From: Microvelia longipes
Lineage: Eukaryota > Arthropoda > Insecta > Hemiptera > Veliidae
Assembly: GCA_018340805.1 (NCBI GenBank)
Contig: JACMZG010001911.1
Location: 37,517,476 to 37,581,475 of the forward strand
DNA length: 64,000 nucleotides
Direction of reading: 5' to 3'
How positions within the stretch are numbered: the first letter of the stretch is position 1; every line of letters starts with the position of its first letter. Below are positions 10,673 through 24,000 of this stretch, piece by piece. The translations under genes and the position numbers were made by a program. The notes under the pieces were generated by a model, which worked only from the letters and a program-made list of their open reading frames with translations, was not told where the DNA came from and searched no databases.

Positions 10673-13600
10673 ATGTCCTATGAAAAATTAGTGCTGGAAA
10701 GTAAAAGTTTATTGAAACCACCCTTGGCTGAAGTTGTACATGGTAATATTTACTACTTTATTTTTTGAAAAATAAGATCATAATTATGTTAAGGGTACAC
10801 TTATTTTTTATCATTAAATAGTAAGAAATAGACAACATTTTAAATTATTAAGACAAAACTACATTAGTATTTTTTCACATGATCATGATTACTCAAGGGT
10901 GGAAATATAAAAACTTTTAATGGATTCCCTAAATATTTAGCGTATTAAGTCTTGATTACGTTCAGTATAATCTTCCATGAACTATAAATGTTTCATTCTC
11001 ACAACTTATTGGATCATATCCAGTAGACAAATTCGTGTGAAAATTATGGTATGAGGATCCGATTCTACTCGAGCTGTACCGTTTGTGAATCATATTATTG
11101 TTTTCTTTTTAACTAGCGCTTAAAGTTTGTGTTCACTTGTTTACAGTGTTGTCTCAAGGGTTAGAGAAGAATTTTGCTGAAGTAAATGTTGATATTGTGG
11201 AATGTCCTGACCTGACTAAAGACCCATTTAATCTTGCTAAGCCTGGTATGTTAAAGTCAAGCATTTGTTACTTATAATATATTTATTATTGTTATTCAGT
11301 TCTTTGTGCACTTGGAGAAAACTCATTATCTTCAAATACACAGATTTATTTGACTTTTTATCTACTGCATAGTCCCTTATTTATGTGTTCAAATAAAAAT
11401 AGTTCATTCAATATGACACATTGAGTTAGAAATAGTGTTCAAAAATGGAATTTATAAAGATTAATAAGTATACAACATATTAGGAATAATATAATACATA
11501 ATCTTTAGTAATTAAGGATGACATGAGGATCTAATATGGTAAGAAAAGGTTCCAAGATGCCCTATACCTGTTTTCTTTTTTTTAAAAAACAGCTCCTGGT
11601 TTTATTTGTTGCAGGCCTTGAAGGGTGTGCAAGGCTTCTAGAAGTCGGAGGACCTCCTTATCTTCTTCCTCTTCATGACAAGAGTAAAATTTATGATTTA
11701 AAACATCTTGTCAAACTTATTGGGCTTGATGAAGCCTTTGTGATAGGTGCTGGAGCTGGACCATGGCCTTACATTGGGAAAAATTGTGAAGTAAAGTTTT
11801 TTATTTCTGTTATTTAGATTTTTATTTAGCCAAAGCAAGTAATGTCGTAATAGAAAGAAAACAATGAATAAAATAATAATGTAGGTTAAAGAGATTTTAG
11901 AACTTTCAACATAAATTTTGTTTGATCATTTTCATTGGGGTTATCGTTTTTGATTTTTTAAACTAAAATTTAAAATTGTATTTATATTTAAAAACCTATT
12001 TTTTAGCGATATTTTTAGTGTTGCATTTCTTCTGTTTATTTTTTGTTTTAGTTAAAATAATTATTCACTTTAGAATTTTTAAACTCTTCACATTTTTGTG
12101 GGTACTAAATGTGAGTTTTTTATTGTCAGTGTTAATTAATTGTTTTGTTTGTTAGATGATGGCTAATGTAGATATTAGAAATAATGTTGTGGTGAGTAAA
12201 ACACAAGTAGCAGTATTAGACAAAGAGGAGAAAGTGTACTCTACTCAAGTACTTCCTTCAAATGAAACTAGATTCTGTTTATTAGCTAACCTTTACTGCT
12301 CATCTGGCCTTCCTGGCATGGTATGCAACATTTTACTTAAAAAAATAATTAACAGATCTCTGGTAAAAAAGAGTTGTATCTAATCATTTAACATTTTATT
12401 TTTCAAAAAGTATCATGCTATAACGACTGGTTTCTGATATTCTATTGTAAAAAGGAATTCATATTTATTTATTTTTAATAAGATGCTAACGCTGTGGCTA
12501 TCAGCACCTTTACCATAGATAAAGATACAAATGATACTAAAACTAAGTCGATGAGCATTTAATATACTATGAAATATAATGATAAAAAATCAAATATGAA
12601 ATAAAGATAAACTAAATATTAAATAAACAAAGTATAGGTGCAAGTATTTTATTTTTATTCAAGTGCATTGTTTATTATTGTGTATTATTTAAGTATTTTT
12701 ATAAGTGTTCTGCTAAGAATAGATACTTATTTTTTTAGGTAATTAAAGTTCATTGCAAGAAAAGGACTGGATCTGATGATTTTGTTTCTGCTATTAGAAA
12801 ATCATTAGCATTAAAGTATGCAGATAATCCTGTTGGTAAGAATTTTTAAATATATTTAAAAATCCAACATTGTTTATGTTGACCATAAGAAAGTATATCA
12901 TAAACATCTATTTTATGAATGTATTTCTTACTACTTTTGAATTATTTATATTCTAATATATTCTCATTTGCAGCTCATAATTAATTTTAGATTTTGTTTG
13001 TATATAAAAATGACCCTATTTGTATATAAAAATTGATAGTAGTGGATTTTATTGACTGACAACAAAATATAATTATTATCTTAAATAATAAGAACAACCC
13101 CATATGCATTATTCTCTGATGCTTATTGTTCTGACCAAAAATCTGACATAACTCATATTAGGACCAAAAATCCACCATGTTTATATTACAACCAAAAGTC
13201 CAACATTGCTTGTGTTATAATCATCTCTTTTATAAATGTATTTTTTGCAGTTTTGAATTATTGATATTTTATTATATTTTAATTTGAAGCTCATTATTAA
13301 TTTTAGATTTTGTTAACTTTTGTCTGTTTCTTATTTTATTGCATTAAGTTAAATGGAAAAATTATTCTGTAAATAAATATTTTTTATTAATGGCTGAGTA
13401 TGATAATAGAAATATTTAGCTAATATTCATTTGTATTATTTTTTGTATAAGCGTATAAGTATTCATTTATTTATTATATTTTTTAATTAGTTTGATACTT
13501 GGCTGGGTCATTTGGTTTCTCATTAAATTGACTTAGTGAGGTAATGAGTAAGCAGAGTTATTTATGTACCTTAATAATCCTAAAATAAAAAAAAATGATT

Positions 13601-14473
13601 TTGCCTAAAGTAATGTATTACAGTATCTATTTCATTTTCAGGTTTAGGAGGCTGTTTCTTAATCAAATCAGGGAAAGCTAAGCTTCACATAATGCCAAGC
13701 TTTTCCAAAACACCATTAGACAGTGAAGAAAAATTAAACAATTGGTTGAAATTTTATGAAATGTCTTCCCCTTTAGTAGCTGTGGGTACACTTGTGTCAA
13801 ATGATATTCCTGTAAGTTGAATCTCTATTAATAAAAAATCTCTTTTGTAAAAATTTTATCTCTTTAATTAAATAGCATTTTCACATGACACACATGTATG
13901 TCTTTTATTGATGATGACTAGATATGAATATAAGTGCATAAATATATTCCACATCCACAGCTTTTATTCATTTCTTTGATTTGAGAGATCTTAACTTTAA
14001 GTTATGAGGTCCAAATTATTAATGGGTTTCGCAAATTAGTGAACAGAATGTATTTATAAGTATTTGGCTTATTAACGATGTGATGAAAAATCAGACTGTT
14101 TTGGTTCTAATGCCTTTAGAATAAAAAAAGAGTAGAATCATTAGAAGAGTAAATTTACTCAGCGAAATGACGATAATTACTGACTTTTATTTTAGTCTAA
14201 CTTGATTGACAAAAATTTTGTTTTATAGAACAACCAACAGTACAAAAACCCTTCTAAATTGTTTAGAACAAATTTTAAGTATTTTTTTTATTTTTATAGG
14301 GAATGGATTTAAGGGTACAACATTTTCACTGCATGAGTGATCATAATGAAGGAGGGCACTATCATATAGACACCACACCGGATGAAGTTGAATATATTGG
14401 ATACTTTAATATCCCTGAGTATATATTTAGAGTTGATAAACCTGCTAATACACACATGATTGGACGAGACTGA
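10673..14473 (+). CDS. C11orf54: C11orf54-type zinc ester hydrolase (DUF1907)
   Basis: Complete seven-exon gene for the animal C11orf54 family, a zinc-dependent protein with reported ester hydrolase activity. Exons: 10673-10742, 11147-11245, 11615-11790, 12156-12320, 12739-12835, 13642-13811, 14300-14473 (stop TGA). All join in phase; the total is 951 nt, 316 residues, against 315 for the human protein as I recall it. Conserved blocks in order: ECPDLTK (exon 2), EVGGPPYLLPL and GAGAGP (exon 3), CLLANLY (exon 4), KRTGSDDFV (exon 5), the W-x-x-FYEM-x-x-PLV block (exon 6) and, in exon 7, HFHCMSDHNEGGHYH with the TTPD-x-VEYIGY block. H267, H269 and H279 fit the zinc ligands known for the family. 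The ATG at 10,673 is chosen because it gives family length and correct phase. No broken exon or missing ligand is seen. The physiological substrate is not known from sequence. Confidence 0.96.
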
Positions 14474-14487
14474 TACTATACCTAAAA

Positions 14488-14650
14488 AATAAAAAAAACA
14501 TCATTTACATGCTTTTATTTACTTATTTTAACCTCATATTATGTGTCAAAAAAGGTTTCATTCATTTAAACTGATGTAGGTGAATTGGTCTACATTTTAA
14601 GCAAATTTAGATCAGAATATGATGCTCATAAAATAAATATTTTAAATAAA
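14488..14650 (+). terminator. Probable poly(A) signals of the C11orf54-type gene
   Basis: AATAAA hexamers at 14,488, 14,632 and 14,645 follow the stop codon by about 15 to 175 bp. The later pair is the more likely functional site because the first leaves almost no 3' UTR. Confidence 0.4.
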
Positions 14651-17600
14651 GTAATAAGATTATTTATTAATACTTAAAAGAAAATAGGAAATATAAAAAA
14701 CAAGTTTTAATTAAATATACATTTCTTTTATTTACTAAATTTTTACTAACAAAAACAAAAGAAAACCACTAAAATATAAATAAAAAGATACACCATACAA
14801 ATCTTTCATATCACAGATGGGTTTGTGAAATTAAACTTTTTCCCTCAATGCACAATAGATTGTTTTAGAGATAGTTGAATCATTTTCAGTCCAAGGGAGT
14901 TAAAACTGGTTATAATAGCAAACCAGAACTACATTAACTTTTTTAAAATGATTTAGATAAACTTTGTCTCTAAAATAGCCAACATCCTTTACTTTAAATA
15001 TAAAAAAAGTAAAATTCATATGAAACAAATCGAAACAACTATTTAATTTCAACTAATTATCCAGTTTAATATTGCTTTCTAACTGTTCAAAATTGTAGTC
15101 ATTTTTATAATTTAATTTAATAGAGTGGAAAAGAAAGTATATCAAATAAATTCTATTAAAGACCCTTAAGATAAATAATGATGATAATGGCACAAAAATG
15201 TTAAATAAGACAGTTGAACAAATAACAATGTTTTTTGTGGTAAAGTAGACTGTAATGGAAAGCTTAAATTTGTACACTTGTACCATTAGTGTTATCATCC
15301 AAAATCAACAATAACATTAAAAAATAATTAAAGATACAAATTGCTATTTGTATAAAAGTAACTTGTCATTATTAAATAAATTAAAACAAAGATTTGTTAG
15401 TAAAAATGTTTTCCTTAGTCATATCTTAATTGATAGGGAAGCCAAGGTTGTTGCTATTTTCAGGTAACTAAGAGAAAAAAAACAATTAATTTTTACCAAA
15501 AAATAATTTGAAGTTAAACTTTTGAAATGAGTTTATAATTATAAAAATGACTAATGCCAATTAACGAGGCATAAAAAATAAACAACTGTTACATGTTACG
15601 GGATAAAAACAAAATAAGAAATATTGTTAGATTAAGTTTATGATGCTAGATATTTTTGATAATTCTAGGGAAATGGTTTTGGTTATATTACTGCAGATAC
15701 AAATAGGATTTAGTAAACAAATATCCAGAAAAGGAGCTTACAATTTTTAATACGAGGTTCACAAAATGAAATTTAATAAAGAACAAGAGAAACCTTAGCC
15801 CATCCTTAGTTTAAACATTAATGACAGTTTAAGCACCCTAGAATGCAAAACAAAAATATTGTCATAAATCATAAAAGACTCTTAAGAAAAATATGCAAGT
15901 CAGGTGGAGTGGGGATAAACTAATTACGTTTACTACATTTTTTTTCACGTACCAAATATTTGAGTTTTTAGGGGCTTGCTCATTGGACTGTCATCAAGAC
16001 AGCTGACTTCATGCCATTTATATTATGTGATGACTGTCGAGCTTCTATTATGGAAAAAACACTAAATGGTAGTACTTTTAACTAAAATAATCAATGTTAT
16101 GAAATTCAAATTGCATCTCTGTTTTGATTTCTTAAGACATCATAATACGGAAAAACCTCTATAACTAAACTGAACATTCAGTGCTGCCATCTCTTATTCA
16201 AGGAGTAAAATCTCAAACAAAAATAATTCTCTGATTCCTGTCTTAAAATAATTTTGTTCTTAAGGTTGATTTCTAATAAAAGCCAAAATAAGATTTCATC
16301 TATACATTCACAGTATCATAACAGTTTAAAATAATACTTTTGAACCAAACTGGATAGAAAAAACTAGAAAAGGAAACATACACTGAGATCAATTATATAG
16401 CACCAAAATATTTAGCACTGACCAAACTTGATTGCCTTCTTTTGCATAGATAAAAAATAACTAGATGAGAGTAATAAAAAAGAAATATTCTAAAGAATGA
16501 TTGTAAGCACTTTTCTTTTAAGTAAAATACTTATTTTTTTTACCATACAATTTTAGCATTGATTAAGATCTTGAGTTTTTAAATCCATCTTCTTTTATAA
16601 ATATTTAGTAAAAACAAAAATATTTTATTTGAAATTTGTTTATTAAAGCCTTTTTCTATTTCTAAGTTTAAACATATAAATAAATTTTAAAACTTCTGTT
16701 TTTACTGAACTAATTTAAAGGAACGTTACTAGTATTTACATAATTTAACTTAACTAATTTTTGTTATTTTTTATATTTACAACGAAAGTAACAAAATCAT
16801 ACTGAGTCAAAAAGAAATGAAAATTAATTCAACAAAGCTTAAATGCATTATCTCTCAAAAGACATGCAAAAACTTATAATTTTATTGAAAAGCTTTTAAT
16901 AGTAATTCATAAAGTTAAAAAAAAACATGGAATGAGAAAACACATAACAATTGGTTTTAAACCAATGCTATGTCCTTTCTCTCTAACAAATTTTGAAATC
17001 AATTTTTTTTAAAAAAAAACCTTATGTCATAAAGAAAAAAATGTGCTTTCTTTTTTATATAAATATATACGATTATATACAATATCTTTTTACAAAGCTA
17101 CAATTTACATTTGCTGAAACAAATATAAATAAACACTAATTACAAAAATATACAACACAATTTAATTAAATGGAATAATAACATACAAATGATGGTTACA
17201 GCCCCTAACTGTATCAACATGTAAGTTTACCAAATTAAAATGAATATCAAATCTTCTACAGTAACTTGAGTAAGTCAAATGCTAAGAACTTTCAGAAAAT
17301 AGCTTGAGTTTCAAATGTAAACTACTCTTCTAGTAGGAAGAGAGTTTAACATTCTGCAGACTGTAGATTATACCAAAAACTATCAACAAAATGAAAAAAC
17401 GGAAGTAAGAAGTTGAATATAGCCAAGTATATCTTATTCTTTGATGGTAAGAAATTTGTACAATTTATTTTAATAAGATAAACCTACATGAGGGAAAATC
17501 TTTTAATTTCAATACTAACTACAGCATTATGCTAAAAGTTTATATATAATAAAAAAATAAATAAAAATTAAGTAATTTTAGCCCCTTTTATGTTGAAACT

Positions 17601-18060
17601 GACTAGAAAATTAAAATACTAATAATTTAAAAATAATTTCGGTTCCAAAATAATTAATGTAAAAATTTAAAAATCACAAGCTATAAAATTAACAACCTTT
17701 CTCATAGTGTATACATAGACACGTTTTCTTTGTAATATGGTATTAATATTTTCACAGAAATTATCGTACATGCTGGAACACACATTAAGTTACACCAGTT
17801 ATATAGTTAAAAATAATTAAAAATGCTCATGTTGTCAGTCTCATTTAACTGCAATATAAAGTAAAATAACTTTAATTGTTACATAAAAACAACAAAAAGG
17901 ATCAACAGTTAAATAAAATTAATATAATAGCATTAGTTGCATGAGCCAATCAGTTGAGCTAAAACTCCATATCGATGACCAACACCATCTAATATTAAAA
18001 TTAAAATAATATTTTGAAGGGTAACATTAAACAAATAATAAAACTGTATAAATCAAGAGA
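14651..18060. other. Intergenic, no gene recognised
   Basis: Very AT-rich. Open stretches such as 15,053-15,298 (-) have low-complexity translations (I, K, N, L, F) and no family resemblance. I see no RNA gene or clear repeat. Confidence 0.5.
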
Positions 18061-18063
18061 AAA

Positions 18064-18850
18064 AAAATTGGGTACCTGGAACTTTTCCTCATCACATCGG
18101 ATTCGCTACGTTCAACCTCCCTACTTCAGAGTCGCTTTGCTCATCCTCAGAATGTACAATTTGCCAAATTTATGCTGCAACATGTCTTTGGACTTGCTTC
18201 GCTCGTCCTCAGATGGTAAACGCATCCGTTTCATTCTCAGCGGTCACCCATACAGCACTGACTACACTCAATGCTTGTTATGTTTTATGATCCAACAAAA
18301 ATCATGGATATACTTGTCGTATTGAAACGAAACTTTGAGTACTTATTTATTTATACACTTGTACTAAATTTCAACTCAATCGAATCATTTTCTGTTTTTT
18401 AATATTTTTTTTTTAAAATGTATACAAATCATTCGATAAAAATTGAACTAATCCTGATAAATTTGGCACATATGTTAGTCTTATAGGGTGTCAAATTTTA
18501 ATCAGATCACATCATTTTTCTATGTTTTATGATTTTTCAAAATTTTTGCTGGGCATTATTGCGGGTTAATGACGTCATAAAAAAATATTTTCCGAATAGC
18601 ACAACTACAGCAGTAGACTGATTTTTGTACAAAGTTTTAACTATCTAACAAAAATACAATTGGAGGTACGATGATAACAGACACATACACACACATGCAG
18701 ACAGAATACTTTATGATAACCACTCAGGAGTTCTTAATAACACCTGAAATGGATAATTCTAGTTTTATCCCGGTTTCGGAATATTTTTGCAAACACAATA
18801 CGTTTTCTATATACCTATGGAATAAATGAGGAAAAGTTTTACTTTTATAT
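18064..18850 (+). repeat. 5S-bearing repeat family, near full-length copy B
   Basis: Best copy of a dispersed family, about 790 bp, starting GGGTACCTGGAACTTTTCCTC. It has three copies of a GGATTCGCTACG/GGACTTGCTTCGCTCGTCC motif at about 18,100-18,215. A segment at about 18,236-18,298, read on the minus strand, matches the internal promoter region of 5S rRNA (AAGTTAAGCA-like, then GGTCAGTG and GATGGGTGACC-like blocks). A long AT-rich middle with a TGACGTCAT block follows, then a CA-rich run and AACACCTGAAATGG near the end. There is no open reading frame of note. It lies between the C11orf54-type gene and the milton 3' end. Confidence 0.8.
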
Positions 18851-21033
18851 AAAAATATGTATATAATTTGAAGCAAATAAATTGTAATATTTACAAATAA
18901 AAATAGGAATGACCTAAATGTTAGCACAATTAATTGTAAAATAGTTCCTGATCAATTAAATTATCTGTGAAAATTAATTAATAATTGTGTGCAACAACAT
19001 TACGGCTCAAGATGACAAGTCAAAATAGCTAAACGTCAGGAATTAATTACAGTGGAGGTCGAGTACAAAACTTCAGTAAAGGAATATCAATATAGAATTT
19101 TCCCTAATAATATTAATTTATAATAGAATATGGTAATTAAAATTAACAGTATAAATTATGATTTTGAACGTCTTGAGTTTGTATAAAACAAGTTATAGAA
19201 AAGGGTGATGTTGCTCTTTGAAATGAAAGCACTAACAATCCTTTAGCACAGCAACTTATGCAAACAAGACCTTGTTCCTATAAAAGAATGTCTTGATTAG
19301 GCTCACACCAGCTCACTAATTAGGATCACACCATTTTCTTGGTCAATTTTAATTTTGAAGGATATGCAGTCAATCCTGCTACAGTAAAAGTCTATATTTT
19401 GTCAATTAAATGCCGTTAAAGGTGATACCAGGTAATGTATACTGGGTAATTTGTATAAATAAGCAAAATAAATGCCTTTGTGGCAGTGAAATCGTTTTGT
19501 GAAAATCTGTTAAGTTCTGTTTTTCAACTGATTCAATAATAGGGGTTTCTACATTATAAGTAATAAATGAATTATACATGTGAAGAGACATAATAATAGC
19601 TTACTGTAACCAAATGAAGTAATATTTGTAATCAAATATTCAGTTTAGAAATAGTCATAACTTCTTCTTTAATAAAAATAAGAGATCAAAAGTATTAAAA
19701 TGATGCACCAACGTAACTTAGAAATGTTTATTTTTACACTTCAGTAAATCTATGAACTTATAATCTAATGTGTCATCAAATCTAAAAGATTTTATTTTTA
19801 AGAGTTTCCAAAAATGTCATTACATGTTCTAAAACTAATATATTTTTCGATTAGGCTATTTGTTTTTACAATGAATTGATTACTGTTCATGTTTCAATAA
19901 ATTGTGGTGTAAATATTACAAAGTTCATTTGCTTCAGGTAACTTAAGTGAAAACGCAGGAAAGATTTTCAAGACCTGGTTCTGAATAACCAAACTAAATT
20001 AATTAAAGCAAACATAAATAACAAATACAAATAGAATATTGTACACATAAACTATGCAGGAATGAATAATAATATTACCTGGTATACATTCAAACACCAA
20101 AAATATTTATTTATTCACTTTGCTTTATTAGCAAGCATAGTTTAGGTACTTTTATCAATAACATACAAATTAATATATATATTTTTTTTTTAAATTAAAA
20201 CTTATATTTCTTCATTAAATTATACTACTGTTAGTTTCTGTGCTTTATTTGACTATTTTTAATTTAAAATAGCAATAGAAAAAAATTTGACAATTTAAAG
20301 ATTATTTAAAGATCCATATTAACAATCTATCTTTGAACTTCCTGGTCAGTTAAAATTAAAGCAAAAATATATGCATAAATAAATATAATGTGTCAAATAC
20401 TCAGACACATAATAGCACCAAATTATGCATATACATGAAGGCATTGTGAAATAAGTTTTATTCGAATCATTATTTGAAAACTGATGAAAATAATGTATAT
20501 TTACTAAACAAGAAATAACATCCATAAATAAGAATTATACAGTTTTTTATTTGCATAGGATACAAATTAACTTGTCAATAGTATTGATAAAATACAGTTG
20601 GTTGAAAATGATAAAACAACTTAAGGATATTTGCAACTTGCAACCAAGAAGTTCTAAAAACAGATCATGTTTTACTATTTTCACAAGGAACTATTAAAGT
20701 TTGATAATTGAAAAAATATAAAAAGAATGGTTTCAATGAAATAAGCAACATAGATTTATTCTAATTACTAATAAGTGAGACAAATCAGACAAAATAATTA
20801 TTTAATAAAATTTACGTTTTGTTAACATTTTGCACAGTGTTTGTTCTTCATAATTTAAAATAAATAAATAAAAAACAAGAAGGAATGTATTCTAATATCT
20901 AAATAATTAAGATATTATTGAAACCATTCTGTCTACATTAAATATCATAAAAAACCATAAAGTTCAAAAACATATTTTTTAAAAATGACTAAGTTATAAG
21001 GCTTGTAAGGGTTCTACTATGACTAACAGAGGA
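18851..21033. other. Intergenic and probable milton 3' UTR
   Basis: No coding exon seen. The right part must include the 3' UTR of milton, which is transcribed leftwards from 21,034. Several TTTATT hexamers (AATAAA on the minus strand) occur, for example near 20,753, but none stands out. Confidence 0.5.
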
Positions 21034-24000
21034 CTACAGTAAGCCTCCCTTTCTTCCAAATAGTAATGAGGAGAGAGTACCCAATGTAGAGTGGTGCTGT
21101 GGTTGAGGGGATTCGGGTCTGGAATGTTGGGGCATGGGTACGGAACCCAAATCTTGTCTTCTCTTTAACTCCCCCCTGCCTGGTCTCCCTGGCACTCCTA
21201 GTACTCCTGGACCTGATACACTGTCAGTAAGACGTTTCCTCAAACCTGCCTGGTGCAATGTGCTAGATGGCCCTGTAGCTAAAATCTCTTCTAAACCTAT
21301 CCTTTCTAAAGTCTCAACTAATCTAATACCTGTAAGTGCAGCCTGAAAAAATACAATTTTTTTTATTAATAGAACTACAGAGATGTAATAGGGTCTTTCT
21401 GACAAAACATACTCCTTTGGGCTGTGTTTAAGAAAATAAAGTTTTATTAAAACCTACAATTTTGTCAAAAACAAATACACGAGTCTTCCTCAAACTTCAA
21501 GAATATAGTCCATTGATATTTATTTCATTGTTTAGGCAAACATTAAATTCTAGTATTTATGCTTTGAGAACAAACAGAAAGGTATTTATCATCACTGTAA
21601 GAATTCAAGGACCCAAGTTCCAACTACGCAATTAATACATATTAAATCCATAATCACAATTAAAACCATTGATATTTTGCAAACTACCTTGTTGTCTGGC
21701 CTGACAAGAGCAGTCTTGGGTTTAGGAGTAGTTGGCGACTTTAGAGCAGATCCTAAAGTTCTCTTTAACAATTCAGCACCACTTGTCATTAAGAATCCTG
21801 TAATAAAATAAGGATAACATTGTAACAATTTAAATAAGAACTCTATTCCATAGCTATGATTATATAAGGACTCATTTTGGACACAGAAGATCTGGGGTTT
21901 GATGCCACTTCTAAATTCCACTTCAATATGGCAGAGAATAATGATTTCCATAAGATATTACAAGGAATTGGATGAGTATTATTGGTAAGACCAATTCCTA
22001 AAGAGCCTCAGAGCTCTAAGATTAGCGTTTTTGTTCATTAAATGTAGCAATATTTGATTAGAAAAATGTTTTAAAATTATTGTTAAATAATCCAAGAGAG
22101 AGGATTAAGGGTACTGGATTATTTCATAACAACACCCCTACCCCATAGTACTATAAAAGATGATTTAAATAGTCTTATTTACAGATGACTTACACGAAAG
22201 GGAATGTTTATCAGAACTCAGTGAGTATCTTATTAGCTAAACTTTAGCAGTGGTATCTTTAGATGACTTTCAAGAATTCCAATACATTTTTTTAGCTAGT
22301 TAGATTTACCATAGCTACCATATATTATTGTAACTAAAATAATAATTTACCTGGAAGTCCTAAAGTGGAATAGGTGGGTTCCTCTTCATCATCAGAAGAT
22401 TCAGGTGATCTGGTAGGGCTAGGAGGTGGGGTGGCTGTAGGAGTGTGGGTACCTGCCCCAGGTGGTGGAGGCTGACTGGGTCCGTCCCTCATAGATATGG
22501 AAACACTACCACAAAGAGAACTAACAGAGCTTCTTCTAGAGAGACCTCGGTCAACTGGTGTCGAGCATATTGATGATACTCTACTACTCACTACTGATGA
22601 CATCTGACTTCCTCGGTAACTAAACAAATATTTAAACAATAAATTAAGATTTGCATCTTATCATTAAATAATCAGGAACCATATAAAAACTGCAGGACAA
22701 GTTTATAAAAGGAAACATAGGAATAGCACCCAAAGTTAGATGGTATATCAAAAATAATTCTATTTTAGTGTCACACAGAGTAAAACATACCTATGAACTA
22801 CATGAGTATGGGAAGTAACTCGAGGGCCCAGCCCTACAGTACTATTAGTATAAGTGTATGTGAGGCCAGAGTCTTGAAAGCTTTTACCAGGATTTACTTC
22901 CTCATCTTCTTCTACATCTGACATTGAATAAGTCTGCAAATAGAAATTCAACAAAAAAATTTATAATTCATCCAAAAAATTTCTACAAAATTAATCTATA
23001 AACATTATTAATTTCTTAGTGAAAACGTATTCAAAATTTCCTTTAGTAAGGAGTATCATACATTCAAAATCAGTATCAAAGGTTTATATTCCAGTACTTA
23101 CAGATCCCCATAGTTGAAAACATTTGTGTCTATATAAATGTGTAGATGAATGCAAACTTTTCTATTGAACCCAGTAAGTACAAAACAGATCAACCAAATT
23201 GGATGAAACTTATGACAAAAATTAATTCCAATCAGAGAATTCTTATCCAACATATCACTTGTGAGTGGCAAAAAAGTGGTCATTTTGAATTTTTAAAACT
23301 TTTTTTATTAAAAATAATTTTTATTTTAGTGTTCTGAAACCAACAAAACCTCAAGCACACCAGTGATTAGCACAGTTCTTAAGCGATCAAAAAATGAAAA
23401 GTGGACCGCAGTCCAGGTTTTTTAATACTTGATTAAAAAACCTAGCTACAAAGTGACTGTATCTTTGTTTACAGAGTAACTGCTTATTTTCATCCTATTA
23501 TAATTTAGGCCTATAATAGGCCTATTATTATAAATTATAATAGGCCTAATTATAATTCCATGGTTTGCCTTACATGGAAGCCCAGAGCCTCTAGATCAGT
23601 GCCGCCTCTAGTTTTGACACCAGGTCTCTCCTCCAACAGCCCAGACATAGAGGGAGTAGCTAATTCACTCCAATGATGCAACGTTAAGGAGCCTTCTATT
23701 GGTTTCACTATCTGCAACTTATCTGGTAACTTCCAAGGAGCCATGGAACTTCCACTACCCTGCAATCATAGTTCACCAAAAATATTAACATTTCTAATAT
23801 AAGTAATCAAATTTGGGTCACTATAACTGATATTTTTAGTCAGTAGTAAAATCGAGTCAATTTTATGTTGGTGTTTTGTGTAAGAAATATTTTTCAAGGT
23901 TTTAATGATTGCTAAAAAATTATAATGTTGTAAATCCCAATAGGAGCGTCATTTTACATCTCAACATCTCAGATTACATCATTGCACTGCACACGTTATT

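Noticed and set aside
18100..18230. GAGGACGAGCGAAGCGAGTCCGAAG as a hammerhead ribozyme
   Set aside because: CTGAGGA and GAAG are present, but the pairing GGAC/GTCC uses core positions and no stem II follows the core, so it does not fit the fold.
21134..21346. Plus-strand open stretch of 70 codons
   Set aside because: It is the complement of the last milton exon, whose minus-strand frame matches the family.
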